In this document: one piece after another, positions 50,802-59,924 of the stretch
Position numbering within the stretch: the stretch's first letter is position 1
Layout of the letters: every line of letters begins with the position of its first letter
NCBI GenBank assembly: GCA_040219275.1
Contig: JAVJSU010000038.1
Location: 1 to 64,000 of the forward strand
DNA: 64,000 nt
From: JAVJSU01 sp040219275
GTDB taxonomy: Bacteria; Chloroflexota; Anaerolineae; Aggregatilineales; Phototrophicaceae
Reading direction: 5' to 3'
Notes under the pieces: model-generated
Told to the model about the DNA's origin: nothing
What the model saw: the letters and a program-made list of their open reading frames with translations, nothing else
Databases searched by the model: none
Translations under genes and position numbers: made by a program

Positions 50802-51060
50802 ATGGCTCTCACTCTTATGGACGGCACGCTCACGATTGAACTTGGCGTGGGCACTAATTAAAGATGAGCGCGTCCCGCTCTGGCAAAAAGCCATTCCGTT
50901 TTTGCCGTTGATTTATATTCTTTCACCGATGAATTTGATCTCTTTCGCCCTTCCGGTAGTCGGGCAAATTGACGATGCCCTGCTCATCATGCTGGCAGTC
51001 GAATTGATGGAACGCGTGGTGGACGAAAATATCCTTGCGGAACACAAAACCAAAAAATAA
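50791..51060 (+). CDS. DUF1232 (YkvA-like) membrane protein
   Basis: 89 residues. DERVPLWQKAIPFLPLIYIL, then SPMNLISFALPVVGQIDDAL is the DUF1232 pattern (Y..sP.dLi....p..G.iDD) with a short membrane hairpin. Function unknown. AAAGG precedes the ATG, which overlaps the preceding small gene. Confidence 0.85.
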   Translation: MLRKWLSLLWTARSRLNLAWALIKDERVPLWQKAIPFLPLIYILSPMNLISFALPVVGQIDDALLIMLAVELMERVVDENILAEHKTKK

Positions 51061-51087
51061 GACACGCTTGAAAGTCACATCAACATA

Positions 51088-51125
51088 AAAAAATGGGCGA
51101 CATATAACTCTGTCGCCCATTTTTG
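51088..51125. terminator. Bidirectional terminator
   Basis: AAAATGGGCGACA and TGTCGCCCATTTT form a 13-bp or longer stem with an 8-nt loop and A/T tracts on both sides, between the convergent DUF1232 and S33 genes. Confidence 0.92.
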
Positions 51126-51146
51126 TTTGCAAATTGACTTTTCGTG

Positions 51147-52673
51147 TTAGTCCTCGATGTACCACTCTACGAGGGCTTCTGCGCCACGGCAGGAATCGTC
51201 TATTGGGGCGGAAGGATCATCCACAAACGCATGGACGATATTCGCGGCGCAACCCGGTGAACCGCTAATACCGTGTCCACCGTTCGCAAAGACGAGGTGT
51301 AGACTATTGCTCAAGCCTTGAGCGGCACTGTCGCCATAGCTCGGTGGCGTGACCGGATCAAATCCACCGGAGATCACCAGAGTCGGAATATCGCTAACCA
51401 CGCGTTCAGCTTCAATGCCAGCGGAGGGATCAACCTGCCAGATGTCACAATCTAGCGCGGCGGTGTCGATACTCTGATACAAATATTCTTGAATGGCGGC
51501 GGGTGCATTCTCAACCGAGGCATAGGCACTATCGAAATCCTCGAACGGTGTTTCTTCCGCACAGGTCACGGAGTTATACATACCTTCGTTATCGGTGATG
51601 TCGCCCAGTTCATCTAAAATTTGATTGACTGCGTCGGAGTCCGTGAACACCGACTCAGAACCTTCGCTTTCGCCCGCAATCCATGAGACTGGTGTCCAGA
51701 AACCACTGAGAATCTCGTAAGCGCCACTATAATCGAAATCATCCGCCGCGTTCAGCATAAGGGTGATGCCATACGGCAACATCGGGATTGAGTCCGTCAC
51801 ATAGAGCGTCTGGAACATCACTTCCAGAATATCATCGCCATACAACTCAACATCAGATTCGCCTTCGCCGTCATCATAAACAAAAGTCGGCGGATTGAGG
51901 TTGAAGTCTTCGATCATCGCGTAGAAATCTGCTTCAAGATTAGGATAGGCGGCGTTACAATCTGCATCGGCGGCGCAGGCATCAAACAGATAGGTAAAGG
52001 CACGGACGGTATCCTCTGGACCGGTCGTAATTGAATTTACTTCCGGCGGATACACGGAATCGATCACGACGGAACGAATGCCTTCTGGATGGTCACGCAT
52101 GACGCTCAGTGCGAGGCGTGTGCCGTAGGAGATGCCATACAGGTTGACTTCATCATAACCAAGCGCCACGCGTAAATCAGCGATGTCGGCGGCGTTATCC
52201 GCGCTGGTATAGGCGCTCAGGTTAATGCCTTCTTCCAGCAAGCGTTCATAGCAATCGGTGGTCGGGTCTTCGCTTTCGCCCTCTTCCATCTCATAGCAAT
52301 TTAAGCTCGGCTCACTAAAACCCGTCCCGCGCTGATCGATCAAGATTAAATCACGATTCTGCGCAAGTGGATGCGTCATGAAATCTTCAACTGCGAAGAT
52401 CGCCGCGCCACCGGGTCCACCTTCCAGATAAATCACCGGATCGGGAAGCGGGGTGCCGTTGCGTGCGCCGATAATGGCAACCGCCAGATAAATTTCCGGG
52501 CTATCGGGGTCGGCGCGATCTTCAGGCACGATCAAATAACCACAGGTCACGCCGTCTAATTCAGGAAAAATACAATCATCTTCTTCAAATATCGGCAATT
52601 CGTCATCCTGTGCGAATGTCGGGACGATGCCAAGTAAAAGTACAGCAAGAATAATCAAACCCCATCGTTTCAT
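51147..52673 (-). CDS. Secreted alpha/beta hydrolase (peptidase S33-like)
   Basis: 508 residues. A signal peptide (MKRWGLIILAVLLLGIVPTF, cleavage near FAQ) precedes a two-domain hydrolase: YLEGGPGG oxyanion loop, DQRGTGFS, nucleophile S182 in GISYGT, the aspartate in SGGFDPVTPP and the histidine in NGGHGISGS. Length, cap domain and C-terminal domain match the tripeptidyl aminopeptidase / proline iminopeptidase group. GGAGAA lies 10 bases before the ATG used; an earlier ATG overlaps that site. Probably an extracellular peptidase. Confidence 0.88.
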   Translation of the reverse strand: MKRWGLIILAVLLLGIVPTFAQDDELPIFEEDDCIFPELDGVTCGYLIVPEDRADPDSPEIYLAVAIIGARNGTPLPDPVIYLEGGPGGAAIFAVEDFMTHPLAQNRDLILIDQRGTGFSEPSLNCYEMEEGESEDPTTDCYERLLEEGINLSAYTSADNAADIADLRVALGYDEVNLYGISYGTRLALSVMRDHPEGIRSVVIDSVYPPEVNSITTGPEDTVRAFTYLFDACAADADCNAAYPNLEADFYAMIEDFNLNPPTFVYDDGEGESDVELYGDDILEVMFQTLYVTDSIPMLPYGITLMLNAADDFDYSGAYEILSGFWTPVSWIAGESEGSESVFTDSDAVNQILDELGDITDNEGMYNSVTCAEETPFEDFDSAYASVENAPAAIQEYLYQSIDTAALDCDIWQVDPSAGIEAERVVSDIPTLVISGGFDPVTPPSYGDSAAQGLSNSLHLVFANGGHGISGSPGCAANIVHAFVDDPSAPIDDSCRGAEALVEWYIED

Positions 52674-52718
52674 GGTACGTAGGTTCTCCAAATATGGCGG
52701 ATAAAATGGGTGCTTATT

Positions 52719-53120
52719 TCAGTATAGGCGCATTCCGTGTGAGCGAAAATGAAGATGGACGTATTCGTCAGTCAATAATACAAAGCGACTATAATCACTG
52801 TGCATAACGGCTAACCATGTGCCATCCGACGTAAAGAAATAATTCGCATTGAGGATGTCCTCATCGTTACGCATGAATGAGATCTGATTTGTGTTGATGT
52901 CATCTATAAGTAACCCATCAACATGATGAGTTCCGATGGATTGTCATAAAAGGCTGTAGTCTCAAGGGAAAAACTCGGACATTCCTAAGCGCAAATCAGG
53001 GATTGCATAGCGATTTCCGGGTCGCGGACTCATCTGATCGAGTTGCCACCAGTCGAAAGGGTGTCCCCAAGAAGGATCATAAAAATAGCAATTGCCTTTG
53101 AGGCGAATGGCATAATGCTC
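52719..53120 (-). pseudogene. Decayed beta-propeller-like gene remnant
   Basis: One minus-strand frame keeps coding character over about 134 codons but is broken by TGA twice (52962-52964 and 15-18 bases beyond) and is preceded by TAG. The first piece reads GNCYFYDPSWGHPFDWWQLD and PDLRLGMSEFFP; the second reads HHVDGLLIDDINTNQISFMR and FFTSDGTWLAVMHSDYSRFV to a final stop. The second piece looks like a WD/TolB-type blade. It fills most of the 618-bp gap between the S33 and dehydrogenase genes; the rest is AT-rich and empty. Confidence 0.65.
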
Positions 53121-53291
53121 GCTCTATAGGGTGAGAACAGTCTCTCTCTGACCTGTCTCTTGTTTCTAATTTAACAAATGCCACTTCACTCTAAGATACA
53201 AGGGTGAGGATTTTGGCGTACTTAAGCCGCAACAGGACGTGTATAACCAAGCTGGCTCACCCCTATATAGTTGAAATGTCGCAATTAACCG

Positions 53292-55274
53292 TTAAAAGTC
53301 GTTGTCGTCGAGTTCAACGGGCTGTTGCATGGCGGTATCCATGACCATCAGCATGGCTAATCCGGCGATTGCAAGCGCGATACTGCCGAACGCACCGACG
53401 ATCACCCATAAGCGCCACCATGGGGTTTCCCCTGTTGACGGCAAGGCGCGGATCGCACGGGCGGAGACACATTCTTCGCCACTCATATTATCCGCAGTGA
53501 CGCAGGCTGTGTTATCAATTTGTTCGCCGTTGAGCACAGTGGTGAAGATGCTGAACTGAATGCTTTCTGATGGAGCCAATGACGGGATGGTGACTGTGAC
53601 CGTCTGTCCGTTGATGGTTGATGTGCCAATCGGTAAATTGACCCGATCAACGCGGAGTTCATCGCGCAGGGTATCGGTGATGACGATATTAAAGCCTGCC
53701 GTTGCGCCCGTGTTGCTAACAGTGATGACCCATTCGAGTTGTTCACCGCTCACACCCAATTGACCGGGGATTAAGAAGCCGATCTTGCTGATGGCGGGAT
53801 CAAACACGCCGATAGATGGTTGTGCGGCACCTGCGGGGTTCACGGTCAAGATAGCGGGTGCACTGCCAACGGCCCCGAATGCCGCATTGGTCACTGTACA
53901 GGTGAATAATGTGTTGTTGTCGGCAGATGTAGTTGGGGGTGTCGTATAGGTTGCGCTAGTTGCGCCGGGAATATCGACACCATCTTTTTGCCATTGATAG
54001 GTGAGCGTTTGCCCGCCCGTACCCACACAGGTAAAGGTGGCACTTTGCCCCTCATTGACGGTGACGCTGGCTGGACCCTGCACAATTTCTGGTGCGCCTT
54101 CATAACGCAGACGGAAGACTTTGCCCTGATTCGGTCCAGCGAATGAATCACGCGTCAGATAATAGACTTCTCCGGCGGGCGACGTTTTAAGATCAACCAG
54201 ACCGAAGCCGAGCATGTCATAAAACGGCGTGGCGGTATTTGTCGCGGTGTCATAGCTACGGATGAAACCGCCACAAAAATCACCGAAGAAATAATCGCCA
54301 AGATAGCTCACAGGATATTGATAGACCTGATTGTTATAGAATGTTCCGCCTGTGATCGCGCAGGCAGTCGCGCCACCATCGTTCACATATTGATGAATCG
54401 GGCTGATATAGGTGAAGCCGGGCGGTTCAGGTGCGACTAGACCGGGATCATCCGCTTCACGGTAGGGCCAGCCATAATTGCCACCGGCGACAATTTCGTT
54501 AATTTCTTCCCATGCGCCTTCGCCCACATCGTTGGCGAACAAGCGACCGGTGCCGGGTTGGAAGGCAAAGGTGAAGGGATTGCGGAAGCCATAGGCATAA
54601 ATGGCGCGATTGTTGCCGACCAACGTCCCGAAAAATGGGTTGTCTGTCGGGATAGAGCCATCTGGGTTGATGCGTAAAATAGTCCCGTGTGTGTTGGTTA
54701 AGTCCTGTGCATTGATGCCGCCAACGCCACCTTTGCTATCGCCGATACCAACATAGAGTTTACCGTCCGGTCCGAAGTGCATCGCGCCACCGTTGTGATC
54801 GGTTGCCGTGACGGTATCAAGCTCCATCAGGACTAGTTCACTTGCGGCTAATGCCTGATTCGGATTACCCGGATCAGCGGTGAAGCGACTGATGCGGTTG
54901 TGGATGGTTGGCGTGGTGACGGTGTAATAGAGATAGATGTAGCCGTTACTGGCAAAATTAGGGTCGAATGCGATGCCGAGCAAGCCACGTTCCCCGACAC
55001 TTGTGGTCGTTAATGTGATGAAGGGTGCGGGAAGCAAGGTGCCAGACGTATCCACAATACGTAACGTTCCCCCCTGTTCTGCGATGAATAAGCGCCCGTC
55101 CGGAGCAAATTGCATAGCCGTCGGGTTTGCTAATCCGCCGGCGATTAATTCTGGGGGCAGGAATCCGGGTGGTGCGGCATGGGCAGAAAAGACGAATGCT
55201 AACATCGAGGTGAGGGCGATAAGAAGTACAGCGAAACGGGTAGATAATCGGCGTAAGCGATGAATTGACATCAT
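53292..55274 (-). CDS. Surface sugar dehydrogenase (PQQ type) with LPXTG-like anchor
   Basis: 660 residues. After a signal peptide (to about residue 33) comes a soluble-glucose-dehydrogenase (GSDH) propeller: MQFAPDGRLFIAEQGG, GLLGIAFDPNF, ATDHNGGAMHFGPDGKLYVG and GNYGWPYREADD. An Ig-like domain (about 405-490, with two cysteines) and a DUF11-like repeat (VSNTGATAGFNIVITDTL) follow. The end has LPSTGETPWW, a membrane helix and a short tail, a sortase-type signal. GSDH proteins oxidise sugars using PQQ; cofactor and substrate here are inferred. It is presented outside the cell. Confidence 0.88.
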   Translation of the reverse strand: MMSIHRLRRLSTRFAVLLIALTSMLAFVFSAHAAPPGFLPPELIAGGLANPTAMQFAPDGRLFIAEQGGTLRIVDTSGTLLPAPFITLTTTSVGERGLLGIAFDPNFASNGYIYLYYTVTTPTIHNRISRFTADPGNPNQALAASELVLMELDTVTATDHNGGAMHFGPDGKLYVGIGDSKGGVGGINAQDLTNTHGTILRINPDGSIPTDNPFFGTLVGNNRAIYAYGFRNPFTFAFQPGTGRLFANDVGEGAWEEINEIVAGGNYGWPYREADDPGLVAPEPPGFTYISPIHQYVNDGGATACAITGGTFYNNQVYQYPVSYLGDYFFGDFCGGFIRSYDTATNTATPFYDMLGFGLVDLKTSPAGEVYYLTRDSFAGPNQGKVFRLRYEGAPEIVQGPASVTVNEGQSATFTCVGTGGQTLTYQWQKDGVDIPGATSATYTTPPTTSADNNTLFTCTVTNAAFGAVGSAPAILTVNPAGAAQPSIGVFDPAISKIGFLIPGQLGVSGEQLEWVITVSNTGATAGFNIVITDTLRDELRVDRVNLPIGTSTINGQTVTVTIPSLAPSESIQFSIFTTVLNGEQIDNTACVTADNMSGEECVSARAIRALPSTGETPWWRLWVIVGAFGSIALAIAGLAMLMVMDTAMQQPVELDDNDF

Positions 55275-55478
55275 GATTTGGTTCCAAAACTCAGTTTATT
55301 CAGCACAATTTACTTCATAATAGACGTGATACGTCAACATTAAAAGGCAAGTAGCCAAAATTTAGGAAAAATTTCAGGTTTTCATGATTTTATTTTGAGA
55401 ATATTACAGGTTAGCGATGTTCTTATGCTATTATTCCGCTTCTAGTCAATTTTTTGTAATGAGGAGGTTGAATTAAAG

Positions 55479-55886
55479 ATGAGCGCAACGATTCCTGAAG
55501 ATGCCCGTGATTTATTGGATCGCCCGATTGTGGTGACGCTGGTCACGTTGATGGAGGATAATCAACCTCAAGCCACACCCATCTGGATTGACTATGATGG
55601 GTCGCATATTCTGGTCAACAGTGCGCGAGGACGGGCGAAAGATCGGAATATGGAAGCACGCCCGCAGGTGACGGTGCTCTCGATTGACCCCGAAAACCCC
55701 TATCGTTATCTCGAAGTGCGCGGTGTGGTGGATGAAATCACCGAAGAAGGCGCAACCGAGCACATCAGCAAAATGGCGAAGAAATATTTCGGGCGTGATG
55801 ATTACTACGCCAATAATCCAGAGCAAAAAGCCAAAGAAACCCGTGTGCTATACAAGATCAAGCCACAACGGGTGATTTATCATTGA
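55479..55886 (+). CDS. PPOX-class F420/FMN-dependent enzyme
   Basis: 135 residues, a split-barrel flavin-fold protein. LVTLMEDNQPQATPIWIDYD and ILVNSARGRAKDRNMEARPQ are the marks of the PPOX class of F420-dependent proteins. It probably reduces a small molecule using F420 or FMN; the cofactor is unproven. GAGGAGG lies about 12 bases before the ATG. Confidence 0.85.
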   Translation: MSATIPEDARDLLDRPIVVTLVTLMEDNQPQATPIWIDYDGSHILVNSARGRAKDRNMEARPQVTVLSIDPENPYRYLEVRGVVDEITEEGATEHISKMAKKYFGRDDYYANNPEQKAKETRVLYKIKPQRVIYH

Positions 55887-55893
55887 TGATTCG

Positions 55894-56358
55894 TTAGAAC
55901 GGTTCGTCTGCCTGTACATCCGGTAGAAACTGTTCATAGATGACGACGGGCAGTGAAATCATGTTCAGCCAATGTGTGATGGTTGGTATGATTTCACGCC
56001 ATTCTATCGCATCACCGAGCGGCGCAATTGCCAGCGATTTTAGCCCGAGTAAGGTGTAATCACGGGCGAGGGTCATCATTGCGTTTTGCACATAGCGCAT
56101 CCGTGTTGCGCCGACGGGTGTTTCTCTGGCGACGATAAAATAAAGATGTGGCGCACCCTGTGACCATGCCCAATACTCGCCTGCTTTGATGCGGTTGCTC
56201 TGGCATTTACGACGATAGGCGGCGAAGGCTGTCGGATAGCGCGTATACAGTTGAGTTTCCATGGTACCGACTTCGATGCGCCCGCGGGCGTTGTGTCCAA
56301 AAGCGAGCGCCTGTGTACGGGTCAACAATGGATCGCCGGAAACGAGTGTGATGGTCAT
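55894..56358 (-). CDS. Macro-domain-like protein with eroded ligand loops
   Basis: 154 residues. The order of motifs follows macro domains of the DarG/YmdB type: GDPLLTRTQALAFGHNARGR for the first strand and loop, then LYTRYPTAFAAYRRKC where DarG has QFxxxFPxxFxxY, and LGLKSLAIAPLGDAIEWREI where the family has SIAIPPLGCGxGGLxW. The NxxN of loop 1 and the GxG of loop 2 are altered (HNARG, GDAIE), so ADP-ribose binding is uncertain. No toxin partner (DarT) adjoins. It converges on the PPOX gene. Confidence 0.6.
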   Translation of the reverse strand: MTITLVSGDPLLTRTQALAFGHNARGRIEVGTMETQLYTRYPTAFAAYRRKCQSNRIKAGEYWAWSQGAPHLYFIVARETPVGATRMRYVQNAMMTLARDYTLLGLKSLAIAPLGDAIEWREIIPTITHWLNMISLPVVIYEQFLPDVQADEPF

Positions 56359-56525
56359 AAATGCATATTTTCTGGTGAATGGATCATTAATTTCAGTGTA
56401 TGCGCCTTCTCAAAACTTGCAACAGCCGGGCTTCCAGCAGTCGGTTAGCATTAGTGATGATGCGATGACGATTGTGATTAATGCTCGTCGCGCAGATTAA
56501 TTTATGGCGACACTTTGATGGAATG

Positions 56526-56563
56526 AAAAAGAGGATGGGTACGTTTGATCGCACCCATCCTCT
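56526..56563 (-). terminator. Terminator of the ribosomal protein operon
   Basis: AGAGGATGGGT and ACCCATCCTCT form an 11-bp stem. On the minus strand it is followed by TTTTTCATT, 31 bp past the rplA stop, so rplJ/rplL/rpoB do not continue from here. Confidence 0.92.
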
Positions 56564-56593
56564 AAAAGTCTTACTTGTGTGTTGCTGGCGTTC

Positions 56594-57295
56594 CTATTCA
56601 GTTGCGTTGCTAGATTGAACGCGAATACCCGGACTCATGGTCGAGGCAATGGTCATACGACGGATATAAATACCCTTGATGCCTGATGGCTTCTGCCCTT
56701 CAACCGCGGCGACAACCGCCTGTGCATTTTCCAGCAATTTGGCGTTTTCGAAGCTCGCTTTACCGATGGGGATGTGCAGATTGCCGGTTTTATCATTACG
56801 GAATTCCACACGCCCTGCCTTGAGTTCATCAATAGCGCGTGCAAGGTCTTCACCCTGTACAACCGTGCCGGCTTTAGGATTCGGCATCAAACCACGCGGA
56901 CCGAGCACACGGGCAACGCGCCCGACTTTACGCATCATGTCCGGTGTGGAGAGGGTGGCATCAAAGTCTAGCCAACCTTCATTCTGGATTTTATTCAATA
57001 TTTCGTCATCAGCCACGACATCCGCGCCGGCTTCTTCTGCCAGACGTGCATCTTCACCTTCAGCAAATACCAGCACGCGCACAGATTTACCTGTCCCGTT
57101 GGGGAGCATGACGGTGCTACGGACTTGCTGATCGCTATGACGCGGATCAATGCCGAGATGGAAGTGCATTTCGACGGTCTCATCGAACTTCGTGTTGGCG
57201 ATTTCCTTCACGAGTGTGATTGCTTCGTCGATCGGATAATAATTATCGCGGTCGACCTTCTTCATAATGTCGTTATATCGTTTACCTGCTGGCAT
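56594..57295 (-). CDS. rplA: Ribosomal protein L1
   Basis: 233 residues. FDETVEMHFHLGIDPRHSDQ and GRVARVLGPRGLMPNPKAGT are the L1 signatures. L1 forms the L1 stalk of the large subunit and in many bacteria represses its own operon by binding the mRNA near rplK. AGGAG lies 8 bases before the ATG. It is the last gene of the operon. Confidence 0.97.
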   Translation of the reverse strand: MPAGKRYNDIMKKVDRDNYYPIDEAITLVKEIANTKFDETVEMHFHLGIDPRHSDQQVRSTVMLPNGTGKSVRVLVFAEGEDARLAEEAGADVVADDEILNKIQNEGWLDFDATLSTPDMMRKVGRVARVLGPRGLMPNPKAGTVVQGEDLARAIDELKAGRVEFRNDKTGNLHIPIGKASFENAKLLENAQAVVAAVEGQKPSGIKGIYIRRMTIASTMSPGIRVQSSNATE

Positions 57296-57424
57296 TATTT
57301 TGTCTCCTATGTGGTACAGGTGGGCGTTATCGTCATTGATTTGACATGCCCTCCCACAAATACAGAAAATGAAATTGAGTGGCGTGCTGAGATTTTCAGA
57401 TCAACGCCACACGATTACTAAGAT

Positions 57425-57856
57425 TTAGGAATCCCAGTTCACTTTAACGCCCATTTGTTGGGCAGTACCAGCGATTTGCTTCATAGCGGAATCCAGATCA
57501 TGCGCGTTCAGGTCTTCCATTTTGGTTTCGGCGATTTCCTGAATTTGCTTGCGGGACAGTGTGCCGGGATTTTCCGTTTTGGGATTGGACGCACCCTTCG
57601 CAATGCCGAGTGTCTTCTTGATTAAGAAGGCAGTTGGCGGGCTTTTCAGCGCGAACTTAAATGAAGCATCCTGATAGATGGTGATTTCCGCAGGGATGAT
57701 GTCGCCCATGCGATTGCTGGTGCGTGCATTATATTCCTTGCAGAACTGCATCAAGTTAATACCGTGCTGTGCCAGCGCCGGACCAATCGGGGGCGCAGGA
57801 TTCGCTTTACCGGCAGGGATTTGTAACTTGACGATTGCTTTAATTTTCTTAGCCAT
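57425..57856 (-). CDS. rplK: Ribosomal protein L11
   Basis: 143 residues. LQIPAGKANPAPPIGPALAQ and the RNA-binding C-domain ending in LNAHDLDSAMKQIAGTAQQM are typical. L11 forms the GTPase-associated centre base with 23S rRNA. AAGGAAA precedes the ATG. Confidence 0.97.
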   Translation of the reverse strand: MAKKIKAIVKLQIPAGKANPAPPIGPALAQHGINLMQFCKEYNARTSNRMGDIIPAEITIYQDASFKFALKSPPTAFLIKKTLGIAKGASNPKTENPGTLSRKQIQEIAETKMEDLNAHDLDSAMKQIAGTAQQMGVKVNWDS

Positions 57857-57976
57857 TGTTTTTCCTTATTTGTATAGGACTTCATATCCTCAGCGCGTCA
57901 CCAGCCAAATCCAGCCGATAAACCACCAGTGACATGCTGTGAATTCACTTAGAATGGGATCAAAACCGACAACATT

Positions 57977-58000
57977 CGGGCGAGATTTTCACCTCGCCCG
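57977..58000 (-). other. Hairpin between nusG and rplK
   Basis: CGGGCGAG and CTCGCCCG form an 8-bp stem with an 8-nt loop in the 209-bp nusG-rplK gap, 121 bp before rplK. It lacks a U-tract. It may be a processing or regulatory site for L1/L11 synthesis. Confidence 0.5.
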
Positions 58001-58065
58001 TTGGGTTTGTCTATTGCGTAGAATTGTAGCAGTCTTTGCGTGACTGTCTATGGTATTTTGTGCGT

Positions 58066-58731
58066 CTAAACTTTTTCAACTTCGTCGAAGGACACTTCCA
58101 CCGGCGTTTCCCGCCCGAAGAAGCTCACCATGACGCGTACCTTCTGCTTGTCCGCGTCCATATCCGCCACCGTACCATGAAAGTCGTTGAACGGTCCGTC
58201 AATAATACGAACTTTTTGCCCAACTTTAAAGTCGATACGCATGACCGTTTCGCCCTTAGACATACGATCAATGATGACCTTAACTTCATCAGCACGCAGG
58301 GGGGTGGGTTCATTACCCATGCCCACAAAGCCGGTTACGCCCGGTGTATTACGCACCACGTACCACGAATCTTCGTCCATTTTCATCTCAACGAGGATAT
58401 AACCGGGGAAAACGCGACGTTCAACCGTGCGGCGCTTGCCATCTTTAACTTCAAGTTCTTCCTGTGTGGGGACGATCACATCAAAGATTTTGTCCGTCAT
58501 GCCCATTGTTTCGATGCGCTGTTCGATGCCATGACGCACCTTATTTTCATAACCGGAATAGCAGTGGATGACATACCAGTGTTTTTGATTTTTTAAATCA
58601 TCGACACTTTGAATCGTATCGATCAAACTCGGACCACTGTCCAGATCATCGTAATCAATCGTGCTATCCCCGTCATCCATATATACGGGTTCAGGATCGT
58701 AATCCATGTCGTGTTGCTTATCGTCAGCCAT
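58066..58731 (-). CDS. nusG: Transcription antitermination factor NusG
   Basis: 221 residues. An acidic N-terminal extension of about 45 residues precedes the NGN domain (WYVIHCYSGYENKVRHGIEQ, FPGYILVEMKMDEDSWYVVR) and the KOW domain (KVRIIDGPFNDFHGTVADMD). It links RNA polymerase to Rho and to the ribosome. GGAGG precedes the ATG at 58731. Confidence 0.97.
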   Translation of the reverse strand: MADDKQHDMDYDPEPVYMDDGDSTIDYDDLDSGPSLIDTIQSVDDLKNQKHWYVIHCYSGYENKVRHGIEQRIETMGMTDKIFDVIVPTQEELEVKDGKRRTVERRVFPGYILVEMKMDEDSWYVVRNTPGVTGFVGMGNEPTPLRADEVKVIIDRMSKGETVMRIDFKVGQKVRIIDGPFNDFHGTVADMDADKQKVRVMVSFFGRETPVEVSFDEVEKV

Positions 58732-58755
58732 TATGACCTCCAAAATACTCTTTTT

Positions 58756-59211
58756 TTAATAGGGGAGGTTTTCTGAGTTTTTCAAGTAGCGTTGGAACGC
58801 GAAATACCCCACAACGGTGATGGCACCAGCAACCACGAACACCATTTCATTTTCGAAGCCGAGGACAAATAGCTCGGTGAATGCGAAGGCAATTGCCCCC
58901 AAAATGAGTGAAGAAATTACGGTCACCAGGGCGACAATACCCGTTAGGCGACGAAGTTCTTCTCGTGTGGGCCACGTTACCTTGCGGAGTTCATCCCGCA
59001 CGCCATCAAAATATTCAAAAATTCCACGCAAGGGACGGGTAATAAAATTACCGTCTTCTTGCACTGCGGCACGATTGCGCCGTCCGGGGGTAATGCGACC
59101 TTTCGCTTCGGAAAGACCACGTTCCTCATCGGTTTCTTCTTCCATATCACCGTCGGCATTGCCACGCCGTCTGCGTCGTCTTGAGTTTTCTTCAACCTGT
59201 TCAGCGGTCAT
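58756..59211 (-). CDS. secE: Protein translocase subunit SecE with long N-terminal extension
   Basis: 151 residues, longer than the usual 60-125. Residues 1-60 are charged and disordered-looking, with an RRRRRRG run and acidic clusters. The SecE core is EYFDGVRDELRKVTWPTREE plus a membrane helix. An extra hydrophobic segment follows (MVFVVAGAITVVGYFAFQRY), so two helices are predicted in place of one. AGGAG precedes the ATG. Confidence 0.93.
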   Translation of the reverse strand: MTAEQVEENSRRRRRRGNADGDMEEETDEERGLSEAKGRITPGRRNRAAVQEDGNFITRPLRGIFEYFDGVRDELRKVTWPTREELRRLTGIVALVTVISSLILGAIAFAFTELFVLGFENEMVFVVAGAITVVGYFAFQRYLKNSENLPY

Positions 59212-59316
59212 CTAAAGTTCTCCTGCTTTAATTCTCAGGTGGTACACCATTTTTAACAACAAATTCTACTATGAGAAACACCGCCACAGGGACGGTGTTT
59301 CGATACTCGTTATTAG

Positions 59317-59389
59317 CAGGGGTGGCATGGTTCGAACACGCGACATTCGGTTTTGGAGACCGACGCTCTGCCAGCTGAGCTACACCCCT
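59317..59389 (-). tRNA. tRNA-Trp (CCA)
   Basis: Acceptor AGGGGTG/CACCCCT pairs at 7 of 7, the anticodon loop CTCCAAA gives CCA, and the T arm is GCGTG-TTCGAAC-CATGC. Discriminator G. CCA is not encoded. It lies between rpmG and secE, the usual place. Confidence 0.97.
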
Positions 59390-59569
59390 ATTTACAAACA
59401 ACACTCTTTATTGAGTGAATGTTTTCAATTTAACAGCCAGTGTCCCGGTTGACCAGCCGTTTTGACGGTGATATGGGTTAACACGTATGCTGATTTTGCC
59501 AATTTGCAACCGCCACAAAAGACAATATCTATCATGACCAATCGTATCATGACAGGGTAGAGAAATCAA

Positions 59570-59734
59570 TCACTTCTTGTCTTCGCGGTAAAGAACGTGA
59601 CGACGCACCAGCGGATCATACTTTTTCAGTTCGAGCCGGTTGGGGTCATTACGACGGTTTTTATAGCTGATGTACATGTGTCCGCTCTCGGTGCTACGGA
59701 GCTTGATGAGCGTGCGATTGCCTTTTTTCGCCAT
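59570..59734 (-). CDS. rpmG: Ribosomal protein L33 (zinc-free form)
   Basis: 54 residues. MAKKGNRTLIKLRSTESGHM and NDPNRLELKKYDPLVRRHVL are typical. It has no CxxC pairs, so it is the zinc-independent form. The ATG at 59732-59734 is used; upstream codons continue into the tRNA spacer. Confidence 0.96.
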   Translation of the reverse strand: MAKKGNRTLIKLRSTESGHMYISYKNRRNDPNRLELKKYDPLVRRHVLYREDKK

Positions 59735-59799
59735 GAGTGTGTTCCTTTCCCTCAGGTAAAACACGCCACGAAATGTGGCGTATTAGATCGTCTTTTATT

Positions 59800-59871
59800 A
59801 GCCTTCGATGGGATTTGAACCCATGACCTCTCCCTTACCAAGGGAACGCTCTACCCCTGAGCTACGAAGGC
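59800..59871 (-). tRNA. tRNA-Thr (GGT)
   Basis: Acceptor GCCTTCG/CGAAGGC, anticodon loop TTGGTAA giving GGT, T arm ATGGG-TTCAAAT-CCCAT. CCA is not encoded; discriminator T. Confidence 0.96.
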
Positions 59872-59924
59872 ACTGCTTATTGCGTTAGTGCTGGAGGTAG
59901 ATGACACTAACCAGGAATTTCATG

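Noticed and set aside
57977..58000. Terminator between nusG and rplK
   Set aside because: There is no U-tract on the minus strand, and the genes are normally cotranscribed; kept only as a hairpin of unknown role.
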